From Gracilibacillus dipsosauri (GTDB lineage: Bacteria; Bacillota; Bacilli; Bacillales; Amphibacillaceae), in assembly GCF_003176895.1 (NCBI RefSeq), contig NZ_QGTD01000021.1, positions 62,001 to 126,000 of the forward strand: a stretch of 64,000 nucleotides of DNA. Reading direction: 5' to 3'. Under the pieces are notes generated by a model. That model searched no databases. It was not told where the DNA came from and saw only the letters and a program-made list of their open reading frames with translations. Of the stretch, positions 52,513 through 60,517 are shown piece after piece. A program made the translations under genes and the position numbers. Numbering within the stretch: the stretch's first letter is position 1; every line of letters begins with the position of its first letter.

Positions 52513-53439
52513 TTGGAAGGAAAAATAAATGTAAAAAAAAATCATTTATCTAATTCAAATGCAAGTTATGAAGCAAAAAAATTATTTGAATATATCTGTG
52601 GAATTTATGGAAATAACATTCTTTCAGGGCAACAAGAATCCGATTGGAAAGCACCCGCAAATGATGAGCTAGATTATATTAGAGAAAAAACAGGTAAACT
52701 TCCTGCGATTCGTGGTCTTGATTATATCAATGAAGATTATGAAGGTGTCAATAAGCGATCAATTGAATGGTGGGAAAAAGGCGGGATCGTATCTATATGC
52801 TGGCACTGGGGATCACCACCAAATGGGATAGGATATGAATCCTCTAAGGGAACGATTAATTTGGAAGAGGCATTAACAGAAGGAACAGATCTATATAATG
52901 GTATGATTGCTAAAATGGATGATGTTGCAAAACAACTTAAAAAGTTGCAAGATGCTCGAGTGCCAATTCTTTGGAGACCATTTCATGAATTTGATGGAGC
53001 TTGGTTCTGGTGGGGAAAAGGTGGCTCGGAACAATTTATAAAACTTTGGCGGCTAATGTATGATCGTTATACTAAATATCATGGTTTGAACCATTTGATT
53101 TGGGTGCTTGGTTACTCTGGAAAAATAAAAAATGGCTGGTACCCAGGAAATGATTATGTTGATATTGCCGGTGCAGATACTTATAACTCAGGACCACAGA
53201 CTGAATTGTATCAAAAGGTTATTGACATAGTAGGTAAGAAAATGCCAGTAGCTTTTCATGAATGCGGGCCAATTCCAAATCCTGATGAGATGATAGAAAA
53301 TGGGGCAAAATGGGTGTGGTTTTTAACATGGCATACCATTCACATTAAGGAACAAAATACTCCGAGTTATTTAAAGGATATATATAATCACGAATATGTA
53401 ATTACGTTAGATAAAGTGCCTAACATGAAATTAAGATAG
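52513..53439 (+). CDS. Intracellular GH26 beta-mannanase-type hydrolase
   Basis: A 308-residue family 26 glycoside hydrolase without a signal peptide. The acid/base is E159 in RPFHEFDG followed by AWFWWG, and the nucleophile is E250 in AFHECGPIP. TTG 52513 is preferred since AAAGGAGG (52496-52503) is placed for it, whereas ATG 52483 lies before that site without its own. It would cut imported manno-oligosaccharides in the cytoplasm. Its catalytic domain is clearly related to the secreted GH26 encoded next. Confidence 0.88.
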   Translation: MEGKINVKKNHLSNSNASYEAKKLFEYICGIYGNNILSGQQESDWKAPANDELDYIREKTGKLPAIRGLDYINEDYEGVNKRSIEWWEKGGIVSICWHWGSPPNGIGYESSKGTINLEEALTEGTDLYNGMIAKMDDVAKQLKKLQDARVPILWRPFHEFDGAWFWWGKGGSEQFIKLWRLMYDRYTKYHGLNHLIWVLGYSGKIKNGWYPGNDYVDIAGADTYNSGPQTELYQKVIDIVGKKMPVAFHECGPIPNPDEMIENGAKWVWFLTWHTIHIKEQNTPSYLKDIYNHEYVITLDKVPNMKLR

Positions 53440-53467
53440 ATAGTGATTTTCTCTTTTGGTACTATTT

Positions 53468-53481
53468 TGTAAGCGTTTTAT
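53468..53481. promoter_or_regulatory. cre-like site before the surface GH26 gene
   Basis: TGTAAGCGTTTTAT matches the CcpA consensus except for the last two bases. It lies 33 bases before the ATG, between the two GH26 genes. Confidence 0.4.
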
Positions 53482-53513
53482 ATAGGAGATTAATTTTGTG
53501 GAGGTAGTTAATA

Positions 53514-56051
53514 ATGATAAGGTATTTGTTAAATAGAATAATTATTCTTCTATTTTTTGTTACTTTGGTACTAAGTTTAGCTGAATCAGGTGTTGTATCA
53601 GCATACGCGGAAACGGGAAACGAAGTTGATGAATTAAAACTTGAGGCGGAAGAAGCTACATTAAGCGGACTTACCGTGCAAGATGACATGCCTGGTTACT
53701 CTGGGACTGGATATGTTGGTAATTTTACTGAAGATGATGCGAAAGTTACTTTTACTATGGATGTGCCTGACAAGGCTTTATATAACTTAACTGTTGGTTA
53801 TGGCGGAATATATGGTGGAGGTAAACATGCAAATATTCAATTAAATGGGGAGGCCTTTACTTCCTTCGAATTGGGAGAAGGTTTTGGAGAATCCCCAGTA
53901 GGAAAAGTATTACTAAATGAAGGATCGAATACTATTGCCTTTACACCAAATTGGACACACTTTGCAATTGATTTTATTAAGCTATCTTTGGCACAACCTT
54001 CAATTGATCATGAAGTGAAAAAACAATTAATCAATCCTAATGCAACGACAGAAACGAAGACTTTGTTTAGCTATTTAGTGGATAACTTTGGTAAAAATAT
54101 CATCTCAGGTCAACAAGATGATGCTAATAATGATTTAGCTGATGTCAAATATATTAAAGAGTTAACAGGAAAAACGCCAGCTATTCTAGGCTTAGATTTG
54201 ATGGATTATAGTCCATCACGTGTCGAAAGAGGAGCAGTTTCTCATGATGTTGATCTCGCACTTGAATGGTCTGAGAAAGGGGGAATTGTTGCATTTGCTT
54301 GGCATTGGAATGCACCTAAGGATCTGTTAGATACGGAGGAGCAGCCATGGTGGAGTGGGTTTTATACAGATGCAACAACGTTTGATGTGGAATATGCCAT
54401 GAATCATCCTGAATCAGAGGATTATCAATTACTCATTCGGGATATTGATGCAATCGCTGAGCAATTAAGGCGATTACAAGAGGAAAACGTGCCCGTTCTA
54501 TGGAGACCATTGCATGAGGCAGAGGGCGGTTGGTTTTGGTGGGGAGCGAAAGGACCAGAGCCAACAATAAAGCTATGGAAGGTAATGTATGATCGACTAA
54601 CGAATTATCATGAATTAAATAATTTAATATGGGTATGGAACTCTGTTGATCCAGCTTGGTATCCAGGTGATGATTATGTCGATATTGTTAGCTTTGATTC
54701 TTACCCAGGTGCATATAATTATTCCCCACAAAATAATAATTATGAAGCACTTGTTGATCTTTCCTCTAATAAAAAGCTAATTGCGATGACGGAAAATGGG
54801 CCAATCCCAGATCCAGACATGTTAGACCGCTACCATTCCATGTATAGTTATTTTACAACCTGGATTGGTCTAATTACAGAAAATAATAGCAAAGAGCATT
54901 TACAGAAAGTATATAATCACGAAAAAGTAATCACATTAGAGGAATTACCGGACTTAACGACATATGGACAGGAGAAAAGTTCTGATACCAGTCTGCAAAA
55001 TTTAACGGTTTCTACAGGACAGCTGAGCCCGGGCTTTTCCAAAAATGTAAAGGAATATACGTTAGAGGTTGAGAAAACAGTGGATGAAATCATATTGTCA
55101 CCTGTTGCTAATTCTCATTCTGCAACTGTTACGATTAATGGTAATACGGATTTGACTAAAGGGATTAAGCTCCAATCAGGCGATAATATTATTCACATTG
55201 AAGTAACTGTAGAAGATGGAACAAAGTCTAAATACTTAATCCGTGTAAAAAGGCTGACAAGCTATTTGTCATTGGATTTAGTAAAGAAAAGTGATCATTA
55301 TGTTTTACCTGATAAGAGTATCGAGAATCTCGATATCAATGGATTATTAGAATTGAAGATACCAAAGAATACTGATCATTTACAGATTGTCTTCAATCAC
55401 GAGCAAATGAAAAGCTTAAAAGAGAAAAATAATAAAATTCATCTAAGAAAAGATGATCTTCGAATGAATTATAATATGAAATTATTCCCATCGGATTCAC
55501 CACTAACTTTATCGATAGAAAGAATAGAAGAAAAGGCATTAGAACATGGGGAGCATGCCACAACAAAATTATATGATTTAAGATTTGAGCAAAACGATCG
55601 GGTTATCAGTCAGTTCTCTTCTAGTGTTCAACTATCCTTCTTAATGAAAGAACCTAATGACAATCAAAAAATTTATTATTGGAACATACAGCAGTCAGAA
55701 TGGATAGGGATCGGTGGCAAAATCGAGAATAAGTGGATAACAGTGGAAACAGATCACTTTACTATCTTTTCGGTATTTGATGAAAAAGAACTCTCGCAAG
55801 CATCTGATCATGATAAGCAAGTGGAGCACAAAACAGATGCAAACGAACAACCCTCCACAGATCAAAAAAAAGACAAAATGGTTAAAGAAGTAATAGGGAT
55901 GGAGCAAGGTAAGCTGACCACTGATGATTCAAAAAAGGAACAATCACTACCTAATACCGCGACATCTATGTATAATTGGTTGGTAATCGGAGGAATTACC
56001 CTTCTATTTGGTATTGGTGCCCTCTTATTCAGGAGATTGAAGCGCAACTAA
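53514..56051 (+). CDS. Cell-wall-anchored GH26 mannanase with CBM35-like and cadherin-like domains
   Basis: An 845-residue surface enzyme. It has a signal peptide (about 1-32), a CBM35-like carbohydrate-binding domain (about 40-160) and a GH26 catalytic domain (about 170-485) with acid/base E335 in RPLHEAEGG and nucleophile E427 in MTENGPIP. A cadherin-like beta domain follows (about 487-580), then a 185-residue beta-rich region I do not recognise, a charged linker, and the sorting signal LPNTA (812-816), a membrane helix and RRLKRN. Sortase would link T815 to peptidoglycan. It cuts mannan outside the cell and supplies the importer and the intracellular GH26. GGAGGT precedes ATG 53514. Confidence 0.9.
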   Translation: MIRYLLNRIIILLFFVTLVLSLAESGVVSAYAETGNEVDELKLEAEEATLSGLTVQDDMPGYSGTGYVGNFTEDDAKVTFTMDVPDKALYNLTVGYGGIYGGGKHANIQLNGEAFTSFELGEGFGESPVGKVLLNEGSNTIAFTPNWTHFAIDFIKLSLAQPSIDHEVKKQLINPNATTETKTLFSYLVDNFGKNIISGQQDDANNDLADVKYIKELTGKTPAILGLDLMDYSPSRVERGAVSHDVDLALEWSEKGGIVAFAWHWNAPKDLLDTEEQPWWSGFYTDATTFDVEYAMNHPESEDYQLLIRDIDAIAEQLRRLQEENVPVLWRPLHEAEGGWFWWGAKGPEPTIKLWKVMYDRLTNYHELNNLIWVWNSVDPAWYPGDDYVDIVSFDSYPGAYNYSPQNNNYEALVDLSSNKKLIAMTENGPIPDPDMLDRYHSMYSYFTTWIGLITENNSKEHLQKVYNHEKVITLEELPDLTTYGQEKSSDTSLQNLTVSTGQLSPGFSKNVKEYTLEVEKTVDEIILSPVANSHSATVTINGNTDLTKGIKLQSGDNIIHIEVTVEDGTKSKYLIRVKRLTSYLSLDLVKKSDHYVLPDKSIENLDINGLLELKIPKNTDHLQIVFNHEQMKSLKEKNNKIHLRKDDLRMNYNMKLFPSDSPLTLSIERIEEKALEHGEHATTKLYDLRFEQNDRVISQFSSSVQLSFLMKEPNDNQKIYYWNIQQSEWIGIGGKIENKWITVETDHFTIFSVFDEKELSQASDHDKQVEHKTDANEQPSTDQKKDKMVKEVIGMEQGKLTTDDSKKEQSLPNTATSMYNWLVIGGITLLFGIGALLFRRLKRN

Positions 56052-56056
56052 TAGTA

Positions 56057-56086
56057 GTAAATCCACCCGATTATGGGTGGATTTAC
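56057..56086. terminator. Hairpin between convergent genes
   Basis: GTAAATCCACCC (56057-56068) pairs perfectly with GGGTGGATTTAC (56075-56086). The T run is poor on both sides, but the stem is strong and lies between converging genes, so a bidirectional terminator is likely. Confidence 0.65.
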
Positions 56087-56106
56087 ATCGATTTAAACAA
56101 AAAGTT

Positions 56107-56913
56107 TTAGTGAAGGACAACTTCATGAATGATTTTCATCTCTTCATGATCGAGCATATTTTTATTAACGACCTTTTTAATCGGCTTGTTCATATTTTCT
56201 CTAAGATCGTTTACTTCATCTTTATCTCCAACAATATAAATCTGCTCCCAATTCAATCCCTTAGCAAATCGATCCAATGTAGAGGCAAGGCTTTTATACC
56301 AACGATAACGGTTTGCGTTAAACCTTTCCTTGAATTGCTCTTGTTTTGTACTTTTGCCACCACTTCCCATGGATACACGAGCACGGTGTGGTCCTGAATG
56401 TTTTTTCCAGTTTTCTGTTTCGATGTCTAATTCGAATATATGTGAGTCTTTAACGGTTCCAAGCTCTGTATCTAAAACCTTTACGGCTTCCTTTTGTGTA
56501 AGAATAATTCCTGTTTTAGGGAATTCGTTATACATCTGTTTTAATTGGTCAAGCTTTGCAGAGTCGCTCCATTCAAATTCTGATTGAACAGGCATTTGAA
56601 ATTTTTCTGCAAACCAGATCGAATCATCCGCTGTGGCGAAGATGACTACACTTTTAGCAAGTTCTAATTCATTTTCCTTCATATATTTTTCTACTTTTTC
56701 TTTCACGGTCCAGTAATTCCGCTTCTCCTCAGAATTACCATCCTCTTGTAAGTAGTTATCAAAATTTTTTAATCCATTCTTCAGGTGGATTTTCCACTCT
56801 CCGCCTTGTTGTTCAGGATCTGCTGGGTCTGTATTTAAGTACATGGTAAAAACGCGATTGGGCTTCTCTAGATAAATGGATTCTAATTTCTTCATTTCCT
56901 TAGCGATATTCAT
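56107..56913 (-). CDS. VLRF1-family aeRF1-type release factor-like protein
   Basis: A 268-residue cytoplasmic protein. The N-terminal part (MNIAKEMKKLESIYLEKPNR, then FTMYLNTDPADPEQQGG) and the middle and C-terminal eRF1-like fold fit the bacterial Vms1-like release factor family, which is thought to free stalled peptides from tRNA on ribosomes. The segment GSGGKSTKQEQFKERF around residue 190 corresponds to the loop that carries the catalytic Gln in Vms1-type proteins. It is a single gene with its own ribosome site. I assign the family from memory; activity is not certain. Confidence 0.72.
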   Translation of the reverse strand: MNIAKEMKKLESIYLEKPNRVFTMYLNTDPADPEQQGGEWKIHLKNGLKNFDNYLQEDGNSEEKRNYWTVKEKVEKYMKENELELAKSVVIFATADDSIWFAEKFQMPVQSEFEWSDSAKLDQLKQMYNEFPKTGIILTQKEAVKVLDTELGTVKDSHIFELDIETENWKKHSGPHRARVSMGSGGKSTKQEQFKERFNANRYRWYKSLASTLDRFAKGLNWEQIYIVGDKDEVNDLRENMNKPIKKVVNKNMLDHEEMKIIHEVVLH

Positions 56914-57081
56914 TTTATTCTACCCACTCCTTCGTTTAATATTAGACCTTCCCTTATCTGTAACCTGAAATCGATCCATTAAAACATATGAATAATTTTA
57001 CTGTCCAAAATTTTCCACAAGAAATTAGGAATAGGTTTATCAACATTACAAAAGCTACATAAGAAAAAGGAGGTGTTTGGT

Positions 57082-57528
57082 GTGGAACATATAAAAATGA
57101 TGGCAGTAAAGTTTTTCATTAGTTTAGCACTCCTCTATGTAATTTTAGGTATAGGTTACGATGTTTCGTTTGGTAATGTTTTTCTCATTACATTAGTATT
57201 AGGAGTCTTGTCATATATTCTTGGAGACCGAATAATTTTACCTAGAACGAATAATACGGTTGCGACTATTTCTGATTTTGTTTTGTCTTTTGTCGTTATT
57301 TATTTGATGACAGATGCATTAACTGTTGGGGATGATGTTTTACAAGCGACGCTCATTTCATCAATTGCCTTAACAATATTTGAATATTTCTTTCATAAAT
57401 ACGTTGCATCAAATCTGGATGATCAAGAGTCAACTACTGATATGAGACCTAGATCCATTCAGACAGAATCAGCAGAAGAAATTCATCCAATTGACAAGGA
57501 AGAAAACTACAAGAAGAACGAGGAATAA
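57082..57528 (+). CDS. Membrane protein of the DUF2512 (YndM) family
   Basis: A 148-residue protein with four membrane helices (to about residue 105) and a soluble acidic tail ending in KKNEE. GVLSYILGDRIILPRTNNTVATISDF is the family signature. GTG 57082 is chosen because AGGAGG lies 8 bases upstream; the earlier GTG 57073 is part of that site. Function of the family is unknown. The terminator that should end it is split by an IS element. Confidence 0.85.
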   Translation: MEHIKMMAVKFFISLALLYVILGIGYDVSFGNVFLITLVLGVLSYILGDRIILPRTNNTVATISDFVLSFVVIYLMTDALTVGDDVLQATLISSIALTIFEYFFHKYVASNLDDQESTTDMRPRSIQTESAEEIHPIDKEENYKKNEE

Positions 57529-57608
57529 AGAAAACGAGAAGGGCCTTTGTGATATGCTCCCCCTAAAGTAGACAATGAAAAAAACAAATCTACTTTAGGG
57601 GGAGTTTT

Positions 57609-58163
57609 ATGCGTTCTTATAGTAAGCATACCGTTGAAGAACTTGAAAGATATATTCAAATGTATCTGGATGAAGGATGGAGTTATAGAGAGCTATGTGA
57701 AAAAGGTTTGTTGCTAAGTGATTCGATATTTAATGATAAGGTACTAAGATACCAAGAACATGGGCTTACAGGCATTCAAACGAAAAAGAGAAATAATCGT
57801 TATTCTAAAGAGTTTAAAGACTCTATTGTTAAAGAGCACATAGAACAAGGCATACCAGTCATTCAATTAGCTCGTAAATATAACATTCCATCTGATTATA
57901 CTGTTCGAGAATGGATCATCAAGTATACTAAGGGAGAAGGATTAAAAACTTATTCTCCATATCCCGAGGTGTATACAATGAAAAGTAGAAAAGTGACACA
58001 AGAAGAAAAAATAGAGGTTGTCCAAGCATGTTTAGCCAATAACTTATCGTATAAAGAGACAGCTGAAAAATATCGAGTTTCCTATAATAATGTTTACTCA
58101 TGGGTACAAAAGTATAAAACCCACGGTTCTGAAGGACTAGTAGATGGGCGTGGCGTATATTGA
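57609..58163 (+). CDS. IS3-family OrfA-type transposase helix-turn-helix protein
   Basis: A 184-residue protein with repeated helix-turn-helix units (YSKHTVEELERYIQMYLDEG, then YSKEFKDSIVKEHIEQGIPV and TQEEKIEVVQACLANNLSYK), ending YSWVQKYKTHGSEGLVDGRG, the normal end region of IS150-type OrfA. The final VY and stop come from the deletion junction. It follows GGGGGAG within the element. With no OrfB integrase it can only bind DNA or form a truncated product. Confidence 0.85.
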   Translation: MRSYSKHTVEELERYIQMYLDEGWSYRELCEKGLLLSDSIFNDKVLRYQEHGLTGIQTKKRNNRYSKEFKDSIVKEHIEQGIPVIQLARKYNIPSDYTVREWIIKYTKGEGLKTYSPYPEVYTMKSRKVTQEEKIEVVQACLANNLSYKETAEKYRVSYNNVYSWVQKYKTHGSEGLVDGRGVY

Positions 58164-58218
58164 GTTCTATAACACAAAGCGCGTGACATTGAAGATGGGT
58201 TTAAAAATTCCAGCATAA
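58156..58218 (+). pseudogene. Last 20 codons of the OrfB transposase
   Basis: In the +1 frame relative to OrfA, YIEFYNTKRVTLKMGLKIPA followed by TAA is the typical C-terminus of IS150-type integrases. The whole DDE catalytic region is deleted, joining OrfA directly to this tail. Confidence 0.85.
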
Positions 58219-58311
58219 AAAGGCCATGCATGAAAGTCATACATGGCACAAAATGTTTTGTTTATTTACCTGTCTACTTGACAGGGGGCAGTTCATTGCT
58301 CTTCTCGTTTT

Positions 58312-59643
58312 TTAACTTTTCTTATTGCGATAAATAGTGACAATTCCAATGATGATGAGTAGCAGTATGGAAATATAAAATCCTGGTCGAATGCTTTTTT
58401 CAGCAAGTGTACCTATAACCGTAATGCCTAACAACAAAACCCCGAATAATCCAACAAAGGAATGTAGCCTATTTCTTTGTTTTTGCAATTTCAAGGACGA
58501 AGCGATGATACATGCCCAATTGTACAGCAGTAATATCCCCGCTGCTGTGGTGATGTATTCGTAAATTTTTTCAGGTAATAGCAATGCGATGATAATAGAT
58601 GCTAATAGACCAACTGTTGCAAGAGCTAGGGATGGTAGCGGTAAATTTTTAAATTTGTTGATCTTTTTTGCGAAAAGTTGAGGCGCATCACCATCTTTTG
58701 CTAAAGTTACGAGAAGTGTCATGACACCAAATAATGTAGCCGTCATTGCAGAAAAACCCGCAATGATAATAGCTGCATTAAATCCATGCTTAAAATAAGA
58801 CAAATGATAATCAGCCAGTGCTGTAATAAAAGGACTTTCATTTGGATCAAATGCTTCAACTGACACCAAAGTAACGGAAAGACCAATAGAAACAATGTAT
58901 ATCAATGCTAATAGTAGGAGCATCAATTTACCTGATTTTGGTGCATCTTCCTTTTTCTTTAAACGAATCGTCATTAAGCCGATTACTTCAATTCCTCCAA
59001 AAGCATAAAAAGCATAAATGAGTGAGGACCAAAATCCTTGCCATCCACCAGTGAAAAGCTGTTTCAAGGAATTTGGAATCCCAGGTTGTTTGACATTGGT
59101 ACCAGTAAACCAACCGAATAATGCCCCAAATGCCATGATAATGAATATGATAATAGCAGCTGTTTTAATAACTGCCAAAATGTCCTCTACCTTATCAAAT
59201 CCTTTTGTTCCGAGTAATACCACTAAAATAGCAAGAATAGAGTAGATGGCAGCAAAAACCCATAGTGGGATATTTGGAAACCAAAGCTGTGTTAAGATAG
59301 AGAGAGCAATAAGTTGACTTCCCATTATTAGAATACTCGAACTCCAGTAATTCCATCCACAGCTGAAACCTGCCCATTTACCAAATGCTTTATTGGCATA
59401 GTAGCAAAATGAACCTTCTTGAGGGTCATCTGCGGACATCTTGGCAAGAAAATGGAATACAATATAGGTTCCAAGTGCTGCTAAAATAAAGGAAAAAACG
59501 ATGGAAGGGCCAGTAAGGCTAATCCCAATACTTGAACCGAGAAAATAACCTGTTCCAATGGTGCACCCTATTCCAGTTAAGGAAAGCTGCCACCATGTCA
59601 GATCTCCTTTAGTAGAGGATTTTTGTCTTGTCATCCGATGCAT
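58312..59643 (-). CDS. Amino acid permease (APC superfamily)
   Basis: A 443-residue carrier with twelve predicted membrane segments. The start LTWWQLSLTGIGCTIGTGYFLGSSIG has the APC helix 1 glycine motif, and AFYAFGGIEVIGL is the helix 6 substrate region. It imports an amino acid by proton symport; which one cannot be told. GGAG is 7 bases before ATG 59643. Its 3' end abuts the terminator split by the IS element, so termination may be altered. Confidence 0.88.
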   Translation of the reverse strand: MHRMTRQKSSTKGDLTWWQLSLTGIGCTIGTGYFLGSSIGISLTGPSIVFSFILAALGTYIVFHFLAKMSADDPQEGSFCYYANKAFGKWAGFSCGWNYWSSSILIMGSQLIALSILTQLWFPNIPLWVFAAIYSILAILVVLLGTKGFDKVEDILAVIKTAAIIIFIIMAFGALFGWFTGTNVKQPGIPNSLKQLFTGGWQGFWSSLIYAFYAFGGIEVIGLMTIRLKKKEDAPKSGKLMLLLLALIYIVSIGLSVTLVSVEAFDPNESPFITALADYHLSYFKHGFNAAIIIAGFSAMTATLFGVMTLLVTLAKDGDAPQLFAKKINKFKNLPLPSLALATVGLLASIIIALLLPEKIYEYITTAAGILLLYNWACIIASSLKLQKQRNRLHSFVGLFGVLLLGITVIGTLAEKSIRPGFYISILLLIIIGIVTIYRNKKS

Positions 59644-59734
59644 GCTATAACTCCTTTACAATAACATGATCCTTATTGTACCCAAATCGTTTTAGAAAAA
59701 CTCATTAGAAGAGCTTGAGTGAAGAAGCTTAAAA

Positions 59735-59766
59735 AAACGCATTATCCAAAGTTAGATAATGCGTTT
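59735..59766 (-). terminator. Terminator of the LysE-family gene
   Basis: AAACGCATTATC and GATAATGCGTTT (59735-59746, 59755-59766) form a perfect 12-bp stem; on the minus strand seven T follow. The arm overlaps the stop codon of the transporter gene. Confidence 0.92.
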
Positions 59767-60400
59767 AACGGAAGATTAAAAAATATGCTTGATAGCCGAA
59801 ATAGACAGCAAACCCAATTAAGGAAATTCCTGTTATCATCGAAATCCATTTAATAGTGGTTTGATTAAGAAGATGCCGAAAGCTACTTGAAACACAAGCC
59901 ATAAAAATATCCCACACGACCAATCCAATCACAATCGCTGCTGTATATAAAAACAAATGACTAGTATCATATTTGTGAATCGTATTAGCTAGGACAGATC
60001 CATAAATCCCTAGCCAAAAAAGAATCGAAAGCGGGTTACTAATGGAAATCAAAAATCCTGTTGTAAAAACTTTAAGTAAGCTGTCCTTTGATCGATGATT
60101 ATCTGTCGTTAGTTTATGTGAACTTTTTAAGCTTTCGATCCCTGTATAGCCTAGTACGAATGTTCCAAATGACCAAAGGAATGTTTTCATTAGTGGCGTT
60201 TCCAAGAAATGTACTACCCCAAAAAATACAGCTAAAATAAATAATAATTCAGCAAATAAAGAACCAATCGCAAGGAACCATGAATGAAGGAAACCATTTT
60301 TAATTCCTTGATTAATTTGTGCAGCATTGATCGGCCCAAGCGGTGCCGCTAGTGATAATCCAAGAAAAACATAGCTGAAAAATATCCCCAAAGTTTTCAC
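59765..60400 (-). CDS. LysE-family amino acid exporter
   Basis: A 211-residue membrane protein with six helices and the family start SLAAPLGPINAAQINQGIKNGF, plus SISNPLSILFWLGIYG in the middle. LysE/RhtB proteins export amino acids or related compounds. It is a single-gene unit, with the APC importer gene downstream in the same direction but separated by a terminator. Confidence 0.9.
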   Translation of the reverse strand: MKTLGIFFSYVFLGLSLAAPLGPINAAQINQGIKNGFLHSWFLAIGSLFAELLFILAVFFGVVHFLETPLMKTFLWSFGTFVLGYTGIESLKSSHKLTTDNHRSKDSLLKVFTTGFLISISNPLSILFWLGIYGSVLANTIHKYDTSHLFLYTAAIVIGLVVWDIFMACVSSSFRHLLNQTTIKWISMITGISLIGFAVYFGYQAYFLIFR

Positions 60401-60487
60401 CCCTTAACAATATATGGCTTGTACTATTTCTATTCAATAGTTGGATAAGTAGAACAAGTGTGGAGATATTTGCGTAAGAGGCTAGGG

Positions 60488-60512
60488 AAACGGCATTAGA
60501 TTTATGCCGTTT
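60488..60512 (-). terminator. Hairpin after the BceB-type gene
   Basis: AAACGGCAT (60488-60496) pairs with ATGCCGTTT (60504-60512). It lies just beyond the permease stop codon, with only a short T run on the minus strand. Confidence 0.65.
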
Positions 60513-60517
60513 TCCTA

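Larger units (their letters stand above)
57550..58295 (+). mobile_element. Internally deleted IS3-family (IS150-like) element, 746 bp
   Basis: The ends are imperfect inverted repeats: TGATATGCTCCCCC...AAAGTAGACA on the left and TGAACTGCCCCCTGTCAAGTAGACA-type on the right (19 of 25 bases equal), flanked by a 3-bp direct repeat TTG (57547-57549, 58296-58298), typical of IS3/IS150. Inside the left end a 16-bp inverted copy (57557-57572 with 57589-57604) forms a hairpin before the orfA ribosome site. OrfA is nearly whole, but OrfB is reduced to its last 20 codons, so the element cannot move alone. Confidence 0.88.
57531..58313. terminator. Terminator interrupted by an IS element
   Basis: AAAACGAGAAGGGC (57531-57544) and GCTCTTCTCGTTTT (58298-58311) form a 14-bp stem with one G-U pair and a CTTT loop if the element between them and one copy of TTG are removed. 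A T run follows. It originally served the DUF2512 gene and, on the other strand, the amino acid permease. Confidence 0.8.

Noticed and set aside
57609-58163. The helix-turn-helix protein as a cellular regulator
   Set aside because: Terminal inverted repeats, a 3-bp target duplication and the OrfB tail show it belongs to an insertion sequence.
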